From Apostichopus japonicus (Eukaryota; Echinodermata; Holothuroidea; Aspidochirotida; Stichopodidae): 64,000 bases of DNA. Shown piece by piece: positions 23,704 through 36,541 of the stretch; within the stretch, counting starts at the first letter, position 1; every line of letters begins with the position of its first letter. The notes below the pieces were generated by a model that saw only the letters and a program-made list of their open reading frames with translations, did not search any database and was not told the DNA's origin. The stretch is from the NCBI RefSeq assembly GCF_037975245.1, contig NC_092564.1:15912984-15976983 (forward strand), in the 5' to 3' direction. The position numbers were made by a program, and so were the translations under genes.

Positions 23704-25989
23704 TAAATATATACTTTTGAATTTTTGTGCGAGGGTGTAAGAGGCCCTTAGGAGGGGTGGGGGGTGTTCACCACACCAACCCTGTATCCGCTTCTGAATA
23801 TTGAGATTATGAATATCAGTACATGCGTGTTTTTCTTTTTCTAATGAATATGAAAATTTATTATTTTACTGTTGAGTCAAATAGATCATACGTCACTCAT
23901 TTTATCATATGTTATTGTATGATATTATATGTTGTACATCTAGCTTTGTCATCTACTATGCTCTTTGTTGTCATATAGTTACGTTGATTGTGTTGCCGGT
24001 AACGGTATCTTAATGTTATTTGAGCTTTTATTATCGCTTCTATATAATTCTTAACGCATACGTTCAACCGTTATATCCTTCCCGGAGAAAATTTAAAAAA
24101 ATGCTTAAACGAATAGTTCAGAGGTAAGACATGAACGCATTGTTAACAAGAAACTTTGATAACCTTCATATGGAGTATACGCTATAAAGTATAAGCTGAA
24201 GAATATACCAAGACCGTTATAATTATAGTCGCCAATAACAAGTGGACCTAACCGGAAATGAGTCACCACAAGACCATTGTATCTTATCTTAGGTACCGAG
24301 AGCATCCGTTAGTGCATCTAATTGTGTACTGCATCGTTAAAGGGACAGAGATTCTATTCAACATATTGGGTTTGATAATCGTCCTATTAAAAGTACAATG
24401 CGATGACGTCACCAAAAGGTCAGACTGGGTTACGCCGGTGTGAGGAGGCGACATGGGATGGGGTGTATTAACGTGGCGAATGGGGACAATATTTATAATG
24501 CAGGACTCCCGAGGGGGGGGGGGGTGGGCGAGTGTCATGACATTTCAAAACGTTTTACAGCAGTGGCTGTTATAAGGGCGTTTAATTTCAACAGTGAACA
24601 TTTGACCTGACTCCTTACCCCTCCCTACCATCTCAAACGTATAACGAGTCACTGTAACACGCTACTGTTCATTCTCAGCGTTAACTTTGCGGAACCATGT
24701 AGTGTTAAATTAAGATATGCCAACAATACGCCAAAAAGTGCTTAAAAGTTGGTTGGTGCTTCTCATGCTAAAGCAGTGTAATTGGCAAGATTTCCTTTTG
24801 CCCATAAAATCTCAGAGTGATTATCTCTCCCTGGTTGTAACTAAGCACGTACCACGTTATCCTAATACATTAAAAATTGGTGATAGGCTAGGCTACTTTT
24901 AGTTGCGTTCACTCTTCAAAGCTAAGTACACATATTGACCCCCCCACCTTCCCCACCCCAAACAAAATTTAGGCAAGGAACACAATTTCAACCCATTTTT
25001 GTTTGTACCTCACACAAGGCGTTGCCATGGTTATGCGTCGCCCCACTTTACTCTTAATGACTATATGTTATGCTGTATATGCATTAACACATTCACGTGT
25101 GGTTTCGTGTAACGGATATCCTCTGTAAATTATGACCATGAACTTGGAAGGGCTAAGAGACTTAACTTCCCGAAATACAAGAATCGTAGTGTCGTCATAG
25201 TTTATATATCACCAATTTTCAAGAGAAACTAATAAACTTATTCATCCATGCAAACACCACAGAACATGTATAAGTACCTGTGTAGGCTTAATGATACTGG
25301 GAATCACTGAACTACCGAGAAAATTTTACTTTAAGGCAGGAAAACTTTTCCCGTAAACAGATTTGACTTTATTTTACTTCCGCAATGAATGCCTGACAGG
25401 GAGGGGGTGGGGGAACTGGCCGGAGGGATGTCAAGGTTTAAAGACTGATGTATGTTCATTTTTTCATAACATACCTAAGAAAAATGAAAAGTGATACAAG
25501 AGAGGGTGGGCAATGGCCAGGTGCATGCATAAATTGTCCCGGTATACTCGACCTGCTTCTCGCTGTGTATATATGAATTGTTGTGTGTAACTTGCACACA
25601 AACTCAGTTACTGAAATGATTTCTGAACTGTATTTAAAACAGGGTATACAAGGCTTCACCTATTCATGTGTTCGAATGTTCTGACTGGTTGCAGTAAATT
25701 AACCATGTGATATTAAGAGTCAAAACAATGGCAAATTAGTTGCCTATTCTCATGGGGGTGCTTTTGAATATGACTATGTACACAGAATTAAAACGTTTTG
25801 AGGCAAGACAAAGCCGTATTTATGGAAAGAATGTTTCGTATAAGTGAAGTATGGCAGATATATGTTAGATCTGTCATACCACTTACAATATCGTACTCAA
25901 AAAAAAGCGATTTGGTTAACATGGGTTGATTTAAATATTAAACAAAGCCCCACATTCCCCAGGAAGCCATGCGATTTTGGAATGTTGTA

Positions 25990-26290
25990 TTTATTTTTCC
26001 GGAAGTTCCCATTCTTTTCAAGGAATTATGACCTTCCTATATTCTCAAAATATCGACAATTTCGTTTCTTGATATTTCAACTTTCCTTTTCTCGAAATCT
26101 CGAGTTTTCATGTCAAGCTTTCGACCTTTTATCTCAAAATTACGAGTTTTGCGTAGAATGTACTGTTCATTTTATTCTGATATTTAACTTTTGAATATTT
26201 ATCATACTTTTTGTTGTTGTCACGGTTACGTTGTGTCGAATTTGAGTCGATAGAAAAAAAAATCGACATTTCCAGGAACAAGTCGGAAAG
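25990..26290. repeat. Degenerate TTCGA/CTCGAAAT-type repeat patch
   Basis: Repeated blocks such as TCTCGAAATCTCGAG, TTTCGACC and AATTACGAG at about 25-30 bp spacing, separated by T-rich spacers. It looks like an old minisatellite related to 16430-16810. Confidence 0.5.
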
Positions 26291-26635
26291 ATATCTGAAA
26301 CTTTTTTTGCGCTAACGGAAAGGATCTATAATATATGAATGAGCAACCAGCGCCCTGAAGCCCCGCCCCCACCCACCTCCTTTAGTTAGAAAACTTAGGG
26401 GCTGGCAACCCCGACTCTGAAAAGTGAGGGTCAGCTGCCCATGTGTCCCCTCTTCCTACACCTATACCTTGTTTCATGTATCATTATTATGCATATATGT
26501 TCGACATTAATATGCAATATACGACTTTAACCAAATCAGCAATGTTTATACTAAGTGTTTTGTTCCTTTATTGTCTTCCGTATTGTACATTATCTGCTTT
26601 TACTTGATTGTTTTTTTTTTCTTATATCGTTTCAG

Positions 26636-28062
26636 AGAATACCCTACCACCAAACTTCGAGTTGCCACCTATACCAGTGAAGCATAAAAGTCCAAACGGT
26701 TGCCTTCCGCCTGTTCCATTTGTAGAAAGCCCTGAAGAACCGATGGTACCCCGTCGGGTGAAAAGTCTGATGGCGACTTCACGAAAACGACAAAAGCAAC
26801 CACAATTGCGGAACAGTTTTCACGCACATTCGCCGTCTATGTTCAGCAGCTTATCCACCATCAGTACAAGGAGTACGGAGACGCTAACACCCTTGCCTAA
26901 GAGTATACAAAATCTTGGAGTGACCAATGAAATGCTGGCTAATGAGTCTGCGTATGAAGCAACTATAAAATCATCTTTAACCGAGAGTCGGTGGAGTTCT
27001 ATGCCCTCGGTACCTGCACAGGACGGCAACGCGGGACCCAGAAAGCCGAGCATGACGGACAGCGAGCATCAGCGAATGAGCCTGGTAGTCGCAGACTGTG
27101 ACGAATATGAAGACTATGCGGACCCTTTTGCCATCACGGACGGTTCGATGACGTCATTAGATACAAAGGAGAGGCGCGACAATTTAGCGAATGAACAGAA
27201 GGCTTTTGGTCAAATCCAATCAAACCCTCTCTACAATGGCAATTTTACGAATCAGAAAGGACTACAAAAGCAGATGTCAAGTCCAAGCTTAACAAGATAT
27301 GCCAACCAACCAGATCGTAAATCTCCGCTGGGTCATGACGGCTCTACGGCCTCCAAAGGGTCGCATACGGCAAATACTAAACTGAAACTTTCTCATTCAG
27401 CGGTAACAGCCAAATCACGACCCTATCATGATTCTCTACGTGATAATAAAAGGTTTAGCTCACCCGTTCTTCTTCGTAAAGATTCCGACGACGAGGACGA
27501 TTACGCCGACCCATCCGATAGCGTCCCTTCACCGAGGGCAAGAGCTCTCTCCGATATGAGAAGGTCCCTCCATGGCTCCAATTCGACCCTCCCAGAATCA
27601 GAAGCCAATCCAACATATTTCACCTTAGAGGATTCCTCCAATATATCATCCTCCTCACCCAATAGCTCTCGACCCGAGAGTGCGGCATTCTGCGCCGCCA
27701 ACGACAGCGACTACGATGAGTTGGAAGAAGAGCCAATAGAGACATGTGCTGCCGTGCAGAAGACTACTCGACATGTTGGTCAAGGATATCAACGGACAGA
27801 TGAAGCTAACAGAATCCAACCTCACCGTAAAACGTACAGTGGCAATACGAACAATGCCGACCCACACTACTTTGTCTTAGACAGAAGCAGAAATGCACAT
27901 TCTGAAAGAGCACCAAATAATAACATCAGAAAGAAAACATTTCGAGCCAGAGCCACTGAAGATGAGGGAGATTACTCCCATCTCGAGAGGATATCATTCG
28001 ATAAAGGAGATATTGTCGTCTCGGACCTTCAAAATGATGATTACGCTTTGTTGCGTTCTTAG
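26636..28062 (+). CDS. Terminal exon: tyrosine-motif-rich cytoplasmic tail protein
   Basis: The acceptor TATCGTTTCAG opens this 1427-nt exon, which continues the frame of 14747-14814 and stops at TAG 28060-28062. The ~475 residues carry no folded domain I recognise and are Ser, Pro, Asp and Asn rich. Candidate phosphotyrosine sites run through it: DEYEDYADP, NPLYNG, DDYADPSD, NPTYFTL, DSDYDELE, DPHYFVL, GDYSHLE and NDDYALL close to the end. NPxY motifs bind PTB domains and YxxL/YxxV motifs bind SH2 domains in known receptor tails. PxxP stretches (LPPNFELPPIPV) near the start could bind SH3 domains. The layout resembles tails of engulfment or scavenger receptors such as Draper/MEGF10, but no extracellular part is visible, so that name is only a hypothesis; a cytosolic docking protein is the alternative. 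Confidence 0.85.
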
Positions 28063-31000
28063 TTCCCTTCCATGATGGCGACGGAGTGAACAACCTAATC
28101 CATTCCCTATCGTGACTGCAGGTGAATAAGTTATGTTAAACAGGTGGAAAATTCAGGAATTACTATACAGACAATCTAAATTTTCTGCTTTTGAGGTATC
28201 CTAAGCTAAAGCCGTAAGAACATCGCCTGTTTGAAAGAGAACTACAATTGTTTGTGAAGGAGTCCAATGACTAAAGTCATTATGTCACTTTCGGAGTGAG
28301 AACTTATCGTTTGGTATGTGAACTGCTAATATTATAATGGAATGGTGCCAAAATCATTGATTTGGACAGGACAATGACCAGCCTTAATCGTGTTTCTAAT
28401 ACTTTTACCGAAACACATCATTATCCAAATTACAATGGCCATTTATGCCTCGGATCAATATTATCTACATTCCCTGACGTAATCGTAATCATTTACTTAT
28501 CGATTTTAAAAGATTAACCGACTACAGCTTTAAAAAAAAAAAAAATGGGTCAGGCATATGCAGTCTTCCGTTTTCTGATTATATGCATATTACGTCATTT
28601 ATTTGCATATGACAAAGTTTTGTTTTTTGTATTATATAAATTATTCCAAAAAAGTACTCCATGTCTGAGAATAAGAGAGTCGTATATACCAGACAGGCTT
28701 AAAGATCAGATTATTTTAGTTTTTTCCGTCCGCTATTGGGAAGGACTGAGTGAAGACTTTCACTTAATCACGTGTATAATATACACAGTTTGATTGGCGG
28801 TTTGTTTTGTTTTAAGAGTGGCGTTCCAGAGTCACGGTACTAAAAGAAGTATGTGTGGTTACTATAGTATCAGGGTTATCCTTCATTTCCCAGACCAAAA
28901 ACAAATTACGGGATTGGCGGGATATAGCTCAAATATGACCCCTCAAAAAACAACCGCAACCTGTACCACAACTTGACGGAAATAATAGTGAGACCTGTTC
29001 CAAGACGGAAGAGGTAAATGATTAAATGGTGCAAACTAAGTTCACGGATGGTGTTTAAATATATGTTTGTATATAGCTGCAGAGAGTGGTTTAAATGATA
29101 ATTAAAGAAATGTGTTTTTTTAATTAATGATGAGAATGGATTGTTCAATGTATTTAAAACAAAAACAAAAAACAATATAAAAGACGTAAAGAAATGGATT
29201 CGTATTTATAATATCATGATTAAAATTGTTCGGAACCATTTTAAGAGGTGACAAAAAGTGACTTTATCTTAATATCATGGGACGGTAAGCCAACGAGTAA
29301 ATCGTCATCGTGTTATTAAAAGAAGAAGAAAAAGCCCACTGCTTAATATGACGCACAGAAATACTCAGAAACTACGGGATATTATAACAATCATCCCCTT
29401 GACTTAAACTAGGCCAATGCGGCCAGTGATATTAAAGGGATGCAGTCAGCAAACCAAACGGGGCCGCGTGTAGTCTTTAGGTACCATTGATATAGATGGC
29501 TGTTATTCATTTTCATATTTCTTAAATACCGTCCACTACAGTTCTCCCGCTAGCTCCCAATCCCCAAAGCGAAATCCTGCCCTCACCAGAGACATTTTGG
29601 AAGTGCCATATCCGGACGTATAGAGGAGTCAAATATAAAAAAGAAGCTCACCCAATACAAGCCATGTGGCGTATCCTAGGGGCGGGTTGGGGGTGGGATT
29701 TCTGTTGCCGCACTGGGGTGCTTGTGGCACCTAGCTATTCAACTGCATCATGTATGCTATAAGGAACATTGATACTAATTTTGTTATGTGGGTGCAATTA
29801 TGTATAGGTGTAAAGCACAGCTTCTAAGATATTTAAGTTAGTACTGAATAAGTATTACATCGCTTGAAACTGGTCAAGTCCTTTGAACAAACATAATAGT
29901 CATTTGTTTTTAGTCAAATGTATTATAATATCAATTTACGTATATGCCAGTATCATTATTCGCAAATATTGAAATTCAAACAAGAAGAGGCCTCTTTTGA
30001 TGAACAATTCTGTCATCATTTAGAGGTTTGATTAAAGGTTATAAGTGGATTATTTAAGGTCATCTTCAGTATATTCGAGCAAATTTTAGCATGTTGGTTA
30101 AATTTCTATGAATTATCTTAAAAGTATACTTTCATGAAGGTATCGACGGAGGTCCAGTTTTCAGCCATGGAAATGAATTCCGTCAAATGATTAAAATGCA
30201 TTGTATGAACTGCAATGACGCTCGATGGGTGGTAGTGAAATGCCAGTCAGAGCATGGACAGTGGTGAGCCCAGATGCCATACAATTCGTCCCTGGGCCCC
30301 TTATATGTCAATAGACCCCATTATCGAACAGAAACTCATGCTACATTCATGAGCGTTGAAGATTACCCCTTTTTCTCTGAGTTCGTAAAGAACGGACGTG
30401 ATATATAAATCCTTACAAATAACCAATCAAAACATTGCCGGGCGTTTTGGGGCCCTATACCTCTGACCCCTGGTCACTCACACGGGTGATCATTAGTTCA
30501 TTTCTTTAGCATATTTGGTGGCAATAATGAATATGGTGAATATTACTAGTCGTTATAACGAAAGTTAGTTACGGGAGGTTTTTTGAAGCCCAGGTTTACT
30601 TACAGTCGATACTAAACTAAACAATACATTTCTGTGTGTTGCGATAAACTGCTCGTTCGAGAGTATATGAAGTGAAGCATTTGACTGCAGCTTGGACACG
30701 GTTGATCAATATTTTCACTTTCTAACATATTTTGGTGGCAATACTTCCAGGAAAACATTTTAGAAATATTGTAACCAGATAATTATATCAGCCATTGGTG
30801 ACTTGTGTGATCTATCACTGTTGAATCTAATATATAAATTGATCTATCTGATTTTAATATACATTGAATCAATACCAGCGTTACTATATATTTACGGTGC
30901 AATTAACGTTATGTTCTATAGTATTTTGGGTATTCTAAATGGCTATAAAGTAAAAAAAAAAAAAAATCGAATGATTTTAAAATGTTGAGGTTTTTTTTTC

Positions 31001-31422
31001 TTCAAGTTCAACATATATGCACAATATGACTTTAAAAATGACCACGACAAAAAAAAAAAAAAATTGTCCGAGGGTCGGTACAATTTTGCATGAATATTTT
31101 ATACTTTGTATGAAAATAAAGTGACTAGAAATTTGAATTATCGTTTTATCATTTCATATTTAATTAATACTGCGTGATGGGAGTAACCGTTTTGTACGTA
31201 TTAAAAGATGACACTAATTTCATACGTCATATATTTCTTCCTTTAACAACAACTAAACTTTTTAATCAGAAATTGATACAATACTGTGTCCAGGGTGGTG
31301 TTATGGATTGAGAAACAACAAGTCATACACGAAGCCAATCAACCCATTGATATAACCCAAGGCTGCCATGGGCTCCTGCACTCCCACGTTTTTAATAAAC
31401 ATTTTAAAGATGGTGCTACGAG
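28063..31422. other. 3' flank of the tail-protein gene, no other gene seen
   Basis: It probably begins with the 3' UTR of the preceding exon. An A-run at 28531-28544 and AT-rich unique sequence follow. No supported coding or RNA gene was found, and I could not fix the polyadenylation site. Confidence 0.45.
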
Positions 31423-31430
31423 GGTACCGC

Positions 31431-31694
31431 CAGGCGCGTAGCGAGGAATTCGCCAAGGGAGGGGCGAAGCCTGTAAGCAAACTATCTAAGCGTAGCGCCA
31501 CCATAAGTTGGCGCGAAGCGTACACGAAAATTTTGGCCGAAAATGCTTACCAGATCGCTGGAAATGGCACTTCCCATGCCTTGTTAGTTGCATTTAACCT
31601 TTTTTTACTTTGAACTTACTAGCGATATAAAAAATTAAAAAATATGCTTAAAGGGGCGGGCGCCCCTTCGCCCCCCCCCCTGGCTACGCGCCTG
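31431..31694 (+). mobile_element. hAT-type MITE, 264 bp, 8-bp target duplication
   Basis: The ends CAGGCGCGTAGC and GCTACGCGCCTG are perfect 12-bp inverted repeats. The flanks GGTACCGC (31423-31430) and GGTACCGC (31695-31702) are identical 8-mers, as made by hAT-superfamily transposases. The interior has no transposase and includes a poly-C run (31673). Confidence 0.9.
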
Positions 31695-31925
31695 GGTACC
31701 GCAGTCAGTGCCATCCCAGAACTCAAATCCTCAGAATATCTATTGACTTTTCCCAGGAATTTGATGGAAATGTTTTTGGAACTATATTCATTGTACTTGC
31801 TAAAGACCAACAACCGCCCCTCCCCCCCCACAAACACACATCCCTCATTCCATAGTAAAACGCTGTAATATATGATTGTGTATAGATTTTGACTTCTTGT
31901 TCCTCAGAGAGGATCCCCAAAAACT

Positions 31926-32050
<125 letters not shown>

Positions 32051-32816
32051 AGGAAAATTAACATTTTTTTTCTGGAGGGAACAATGTTTCCCCAACACGA
32101 ACACTATCCTTGGCATAAACTTGAGTTTGCTTTGAATACCAACATTCTCTTTATTTAAATCTTCTCTATACATGCAATTAATTCGATGTCTAATGATTTT
32201 TGAAATCTAACAGGCTCATTCACAGGGAGAGATGTTTTACTGAAAGATAAAGGCTGTTTTTTTAACTGCTTTCACTCATCCAAAATTAGAACAAAGAAAC
32301 AACATGGATGACAAAGATAGCTGTTTTATTCAACCATAGGTCACTTTTTGTGCATGCATGGTTCTATATTATACCATATATACTTTTTTTTTTAAAAGCT
32401 TGATTAAACTCATTCAATTCAGCCAAGAAAATAATGCGAGTATATGACTATTCGATTCCTCAGAAAAAATTATCTCGTATTTTTTCAACACAAATGATAA
32501 ATTTCTCTTACAGCCCTGTCAAAGTTACCCCCTCCCCTAAAAGAAAAAGACGGCCCCCCCCCCAAAAAAAAATAAACAAATAAGCAAACATACAAAATGT
32601 CAGCCAAACCAAAACAAGATGACTTATATACTTCAACCCTTCAAATTTCAAGCTGTGATATTCCCGCTAAGTAAACGAGCAACATTGAAACAAGTACACA
32701 GCTTTTCCGTATAGCCCGTAAAAAACAAATACTAACAAACATCTAGTGATAGATTGATAGTCTTTGCAATTCGTGATCTTAACTTCCGTGAGTTCACTCG
32801 CAATCACAAGTAAAAG

Positions 32817-33195
32817 CAAGGGCGTAGGAACCGGGGGGCTGGGGGCGCCAGCCCCCAGGGAAAAATGTGGAGGGGTGGAAGTATCATTCCGCCCCCCCCC
32901 CCCGCTTCGCAAGTCAGAAAACCCCTTTTTCATTTCCAAATGAGAAAAAAATGTCATTTGGAGAACCAAATTGCATCTAAGGCCAGGTGAAAATACAAAA
33001 TTAAGTTTACAAAATGGAGTGGGAGTTGAAGTGTGCTATATTGCACCAAATTGCATCTGAGGCCACCTGGAAATGCAAAGAATGCCAAAGGGGAGGGGGA
33101 CACCCCCTCCCCTTAGACCCCTTCCCCAGGCCGGCCATCAGTCTTCAGCCCCCCCCCCACTCCCCGCCACTCAAAAGTACCTTCCTACGCCACTG
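32817..33195 (-). mobile_element. hAT-type MITE, 379 bp, 8-bp target duplication
   Basis: The ends CAAGGGCGTAGGAA and TTCCTACGCCACTG are inverted repeats with two mismatches. The flanks AGTAAAAG (32809-32816 and 33196-33203) are a perfect 8-bp duplication. The element is the reverse-orientation sister of 55002-55340, sharing the AAATTGCATCT motif and long C/G-rich tracts. It has no coding capacity. Confidence 0.92.
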
Positions 33196-33203
33196 AGTAA
33201 AAG

Positions 33204-36200
33204 TGAAAGTCGGTCGGTGTAAGCAAGTGCCATCCCACGCAAAACCGATTCAGTCAAAACATATCAAATCATTACACTTATCAAATGTCCATTGATGTCA
33301 TTTAATGTCAAAATGTGTTATTCATATATACATGCCTATATTTCATAACACTGTATATTAGACTTAACGAGGCAGATCAAATTCGTTACAGTCCTTTATC
33401 GGTGAGACAATTTTCCTTCCCTTTACAATCGATTTACATACCACAAAAACAGCAACAACAAAAAAGGAATGAAAGGGAATGGAAAGCGTTTTTTTTTGAA
33501 GATTTAATTTAATAGCTTAGATTTCATAATATAATTTTAATAACTGGGAGATGTTAATAACCATAGAGATTTGGTAGAATTGTACCAGAGATTAAAGTCT
33601 AGTTTTTATCAATTTTGTTCTTTAATGAGCATACAGTTGCAAGAGAAATGCACTCTAGCATTAATAATATGATTAGTACTGGCAAAAAACACAAAACAAA
33701 ACTACCAGTTAGCCCCTCCCCCAAAGTTCTCCATCCTCCCTTTAAACAATGAATGTTCATATTCCATAAAACATGAAACTGAAAGAATACAACAGAAAGG
33801 TAAAATATCATTGAAAAACCAACAGAAATATCACAGAATTGACTCTAACTACAAATTGTGGAATTCTTTCCTTTTTTAGATTAACTATAGTAAACTACAT
33901 CATAACAATAATGAAGAATTGGAATTGTCTGTTATTATCGCCAAATCTTTTCACCGGGCATGATGAAGAATGTCCGTAAGAACACTAAATCCATTCTGGG
34001 ATATATAGCTGCAGGAACATAAGCTTGAGTACATGCCGGGCGGGTATGATGAACGGATGAGATACAGTCTATAATTGTAGCGACAGAAATAAATCAAGTA
34101 ATACTATACGCTAGCAATGCTGTACTCGGCTAAACAAAGGTAATTTGTGCAAAATGATATGACCTTTGTGAAATAAACTAATATATATATTTTTTTTATA
34201 AACGGGAGTTGTTCGTAGGCTCTTTTTCCTACTGTACTGTTTGACGTCACAGATTGGTAACTTCTATGCTTACGAAACTGATGGCAACTTTGTAAAATCT
34301 ACTTTTACTTCTTTTTTTACTTCCTCAAAGATATCAAACGATCAAGATTTTGTTGTTGTCTAAAATAACAAATTACAAGTACTCTTTTGGGGTAAAGGGT
34401 AAAAAGATATTGAAAGTTTGAAATGTGAAACTATGACCGTTTTGCAAAACAGGAAGAATGGTTTACAATACTCCGTGAATTGCACAGACAAACCGGTTCC
34501 TGCACGTAATCTCTTACTTCTGGGATAAAGTTCCTTGTAATGCTATAGTTCAGCAGATTATAATAAGCCATGACAAATGTGACTTACACCAGACCAAAGT
34601 TTGCAAAGGGAACCGTAACTATCCGGTGAGAAGGTGGAATCGAGCCTGAGTCTGTGTTTAGCTTAAAGACTAATTTAGGATACATGCCTCCTTACGAATA
34701 ATTGGTATGGTGGAAGATACCTATCTTAGAAGCTACCGCATGACTGAGCGAAATACTGAAAGCCTTTGAAGACAATGCTTTATTAAATCTGATAATTCAA
34801 TTAACAGTACGTTTTAACTCTAAATTTTTTGGACATTCCTTCGAGAATTTGGTAGACCTCTTCAACTACGGCAACTCCACGGATTGCCATTAAATGATAA
34901 GGTTCCTTTCATCAGACCAGCCAGGGCTCGAACCCATTACTTGATGATGCTAAACTTGCCACAACATGTGTTAGGAAAGAAGAATTGTAGCTACCATTTC
35001 ATGTCCAATATAGCAATCTAGATAACACTTAAAGTTCATTTGCAAGCTATTTTCCAAATATCAAATATCAGTTGGTATGTGAATGAACCAAAATCATTTT
35101 ATGTTACCCACTGCTCCCCCCTCCCCCCCCCCCCCGCCATGACCTTACTGTTAGAAAGACTTCTCTGTATCAAATGCCATTATCTTTAGACACTTGAATA
35201 AACATTTGTTAAATTTATCACACACACACATCTCGCATGCACAAGCAGGAAGCTTATGTCTATTACACAGCCTGTGCAGAGACCCTTCTCAAAGTCAAAG
35301 TGAAATCCACTTTTTCGTGACAAATATAAACAACATGTGTCTATCACGTGCGATCTTTGAGCATGTGCTTAAAACTGCCCGTGCATCACAAATAGTGCGT
35401 AATGAATTACTTATGTCCACACGAGACGTAGCGACAACTTGTTACCAACACAGACAGAAGGCAATGTAATAATAACAGTCTTCACATTATATCCATTTCT
35501 AAGTGATGATGATACCTCGATCAAAATCAACACGTCAAAACACAGGTACTCATGGTTCATTGCTATTGCTGTTTAACTGATGTCATATCATGTATTAACT
35601 AACACACGTATCCAATCTTGTGGGAGGCTTTTAAATACATAAAATATATAATACCATACGAGGGCTCTTAATGTCAAAATAACGGCTGAGTTTGCAATAA
35701 ATCATGTGCGTTTTACTTTAATAGGCCTAGTATTTATGCTTGTATTAGGCTGCAAAATATTCTGCAAGAATGGAAATAACAAAAATAACAGAAAAGAGAT
35801 TGTAAAGAATGAATGAAATGGCAAAGCCTTTTTTTTCTTTGGAAAGCATCACTTCATATCCTTCAGAGAAGGATTGAAACATTAAATACTTTCTATTACA
35901 CAGGTCACTTTCGCAAGGAAAAGTTGGTTAAATCAATGATATCATAAACAATGGTAAGACAATAGACAATATGAGAACATGTTTTGTTTACGTATGTTTG
36001 GTTTGACAAATTTAATACTGAAGAATATTACTACGGGCTCCTTCATCATAAACAACAGCAGTCATCTCACTGTAACCCATTTATGTAATAACTTGACATA
36101 GAAACACCTGTTTCTTCATAAACGGCGCTAAATTTCTCTCTAAAAGGTGTTGAAAGTGTATAGTTAATTTATGATGTATTTTTAGTCTTCAACATTCTTC

Positions 36201-36541
36201 TAATAATCCTGGTTAATAAATAATTGATACATCTTTTGGCATTAAAATTTCTTACAATATCAAATTTGTTTTCTTCTCCAATCAAATATATCAATAACAA
36301 CATCATAAACAATAACAATAGCAGTGTTTGGGCAAAAAAATCGATCCTAAATATATCATGATGATCCACAAATGAACTCCTGTATCGATTTAAGGCCAGT
36401 TTTATCATACATTTACATCACCATCATTATATAATATACCTTTGGAATAGTACCTTTACCAAATTTAGATAATTCCCCCAAAACAGGCTTGCAATAAATG
36501 AAAAAAAAAAAAAAGCAGCTTGAATATACCCCCCTCCCAAA
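33204..36541. other. Non-coding stretch downstream of SHMT
   Basis: No supported gene. Short frames at 35194-35469 and 36169-36408 match no family. A GGTTCGAGCCC B-box-like motif on the minus strand near 34927-34937 might be a decayed tRNA-derived repeat. The left end of the SHMT 3' UTR must lie here but no clear polyadenylation signal was fixed. Confidence 0.4.

Larger units (their letters stand above)
14815..26635 (+). other. 11.8 kb intron of the phosphotyrosine-tail gene
   Basis: Bounded by GTAAGT at 14815 and TATCGTTTCAG at 26635. I found no further convincing exon inside. Contents are AT-rich unique sequence, (TA)n and G-rich runs, a short tandem promoter-like cluster at 22320-22510, a tRNA-derived SINE with a tetranucleotide tail at 23298-23703, and two patches of CGAAAT/TTCGAG-type degenerate repeats. 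Additional alternative exons cannot be excluded. Confidence 0.6.

Noticed and set aside
34860-34990. Second tRNA-derived SINE
   Set aside because: Only a B-box-like GGTTCGAGCCC is clear; no convincing A-box at the right distance and no tail.
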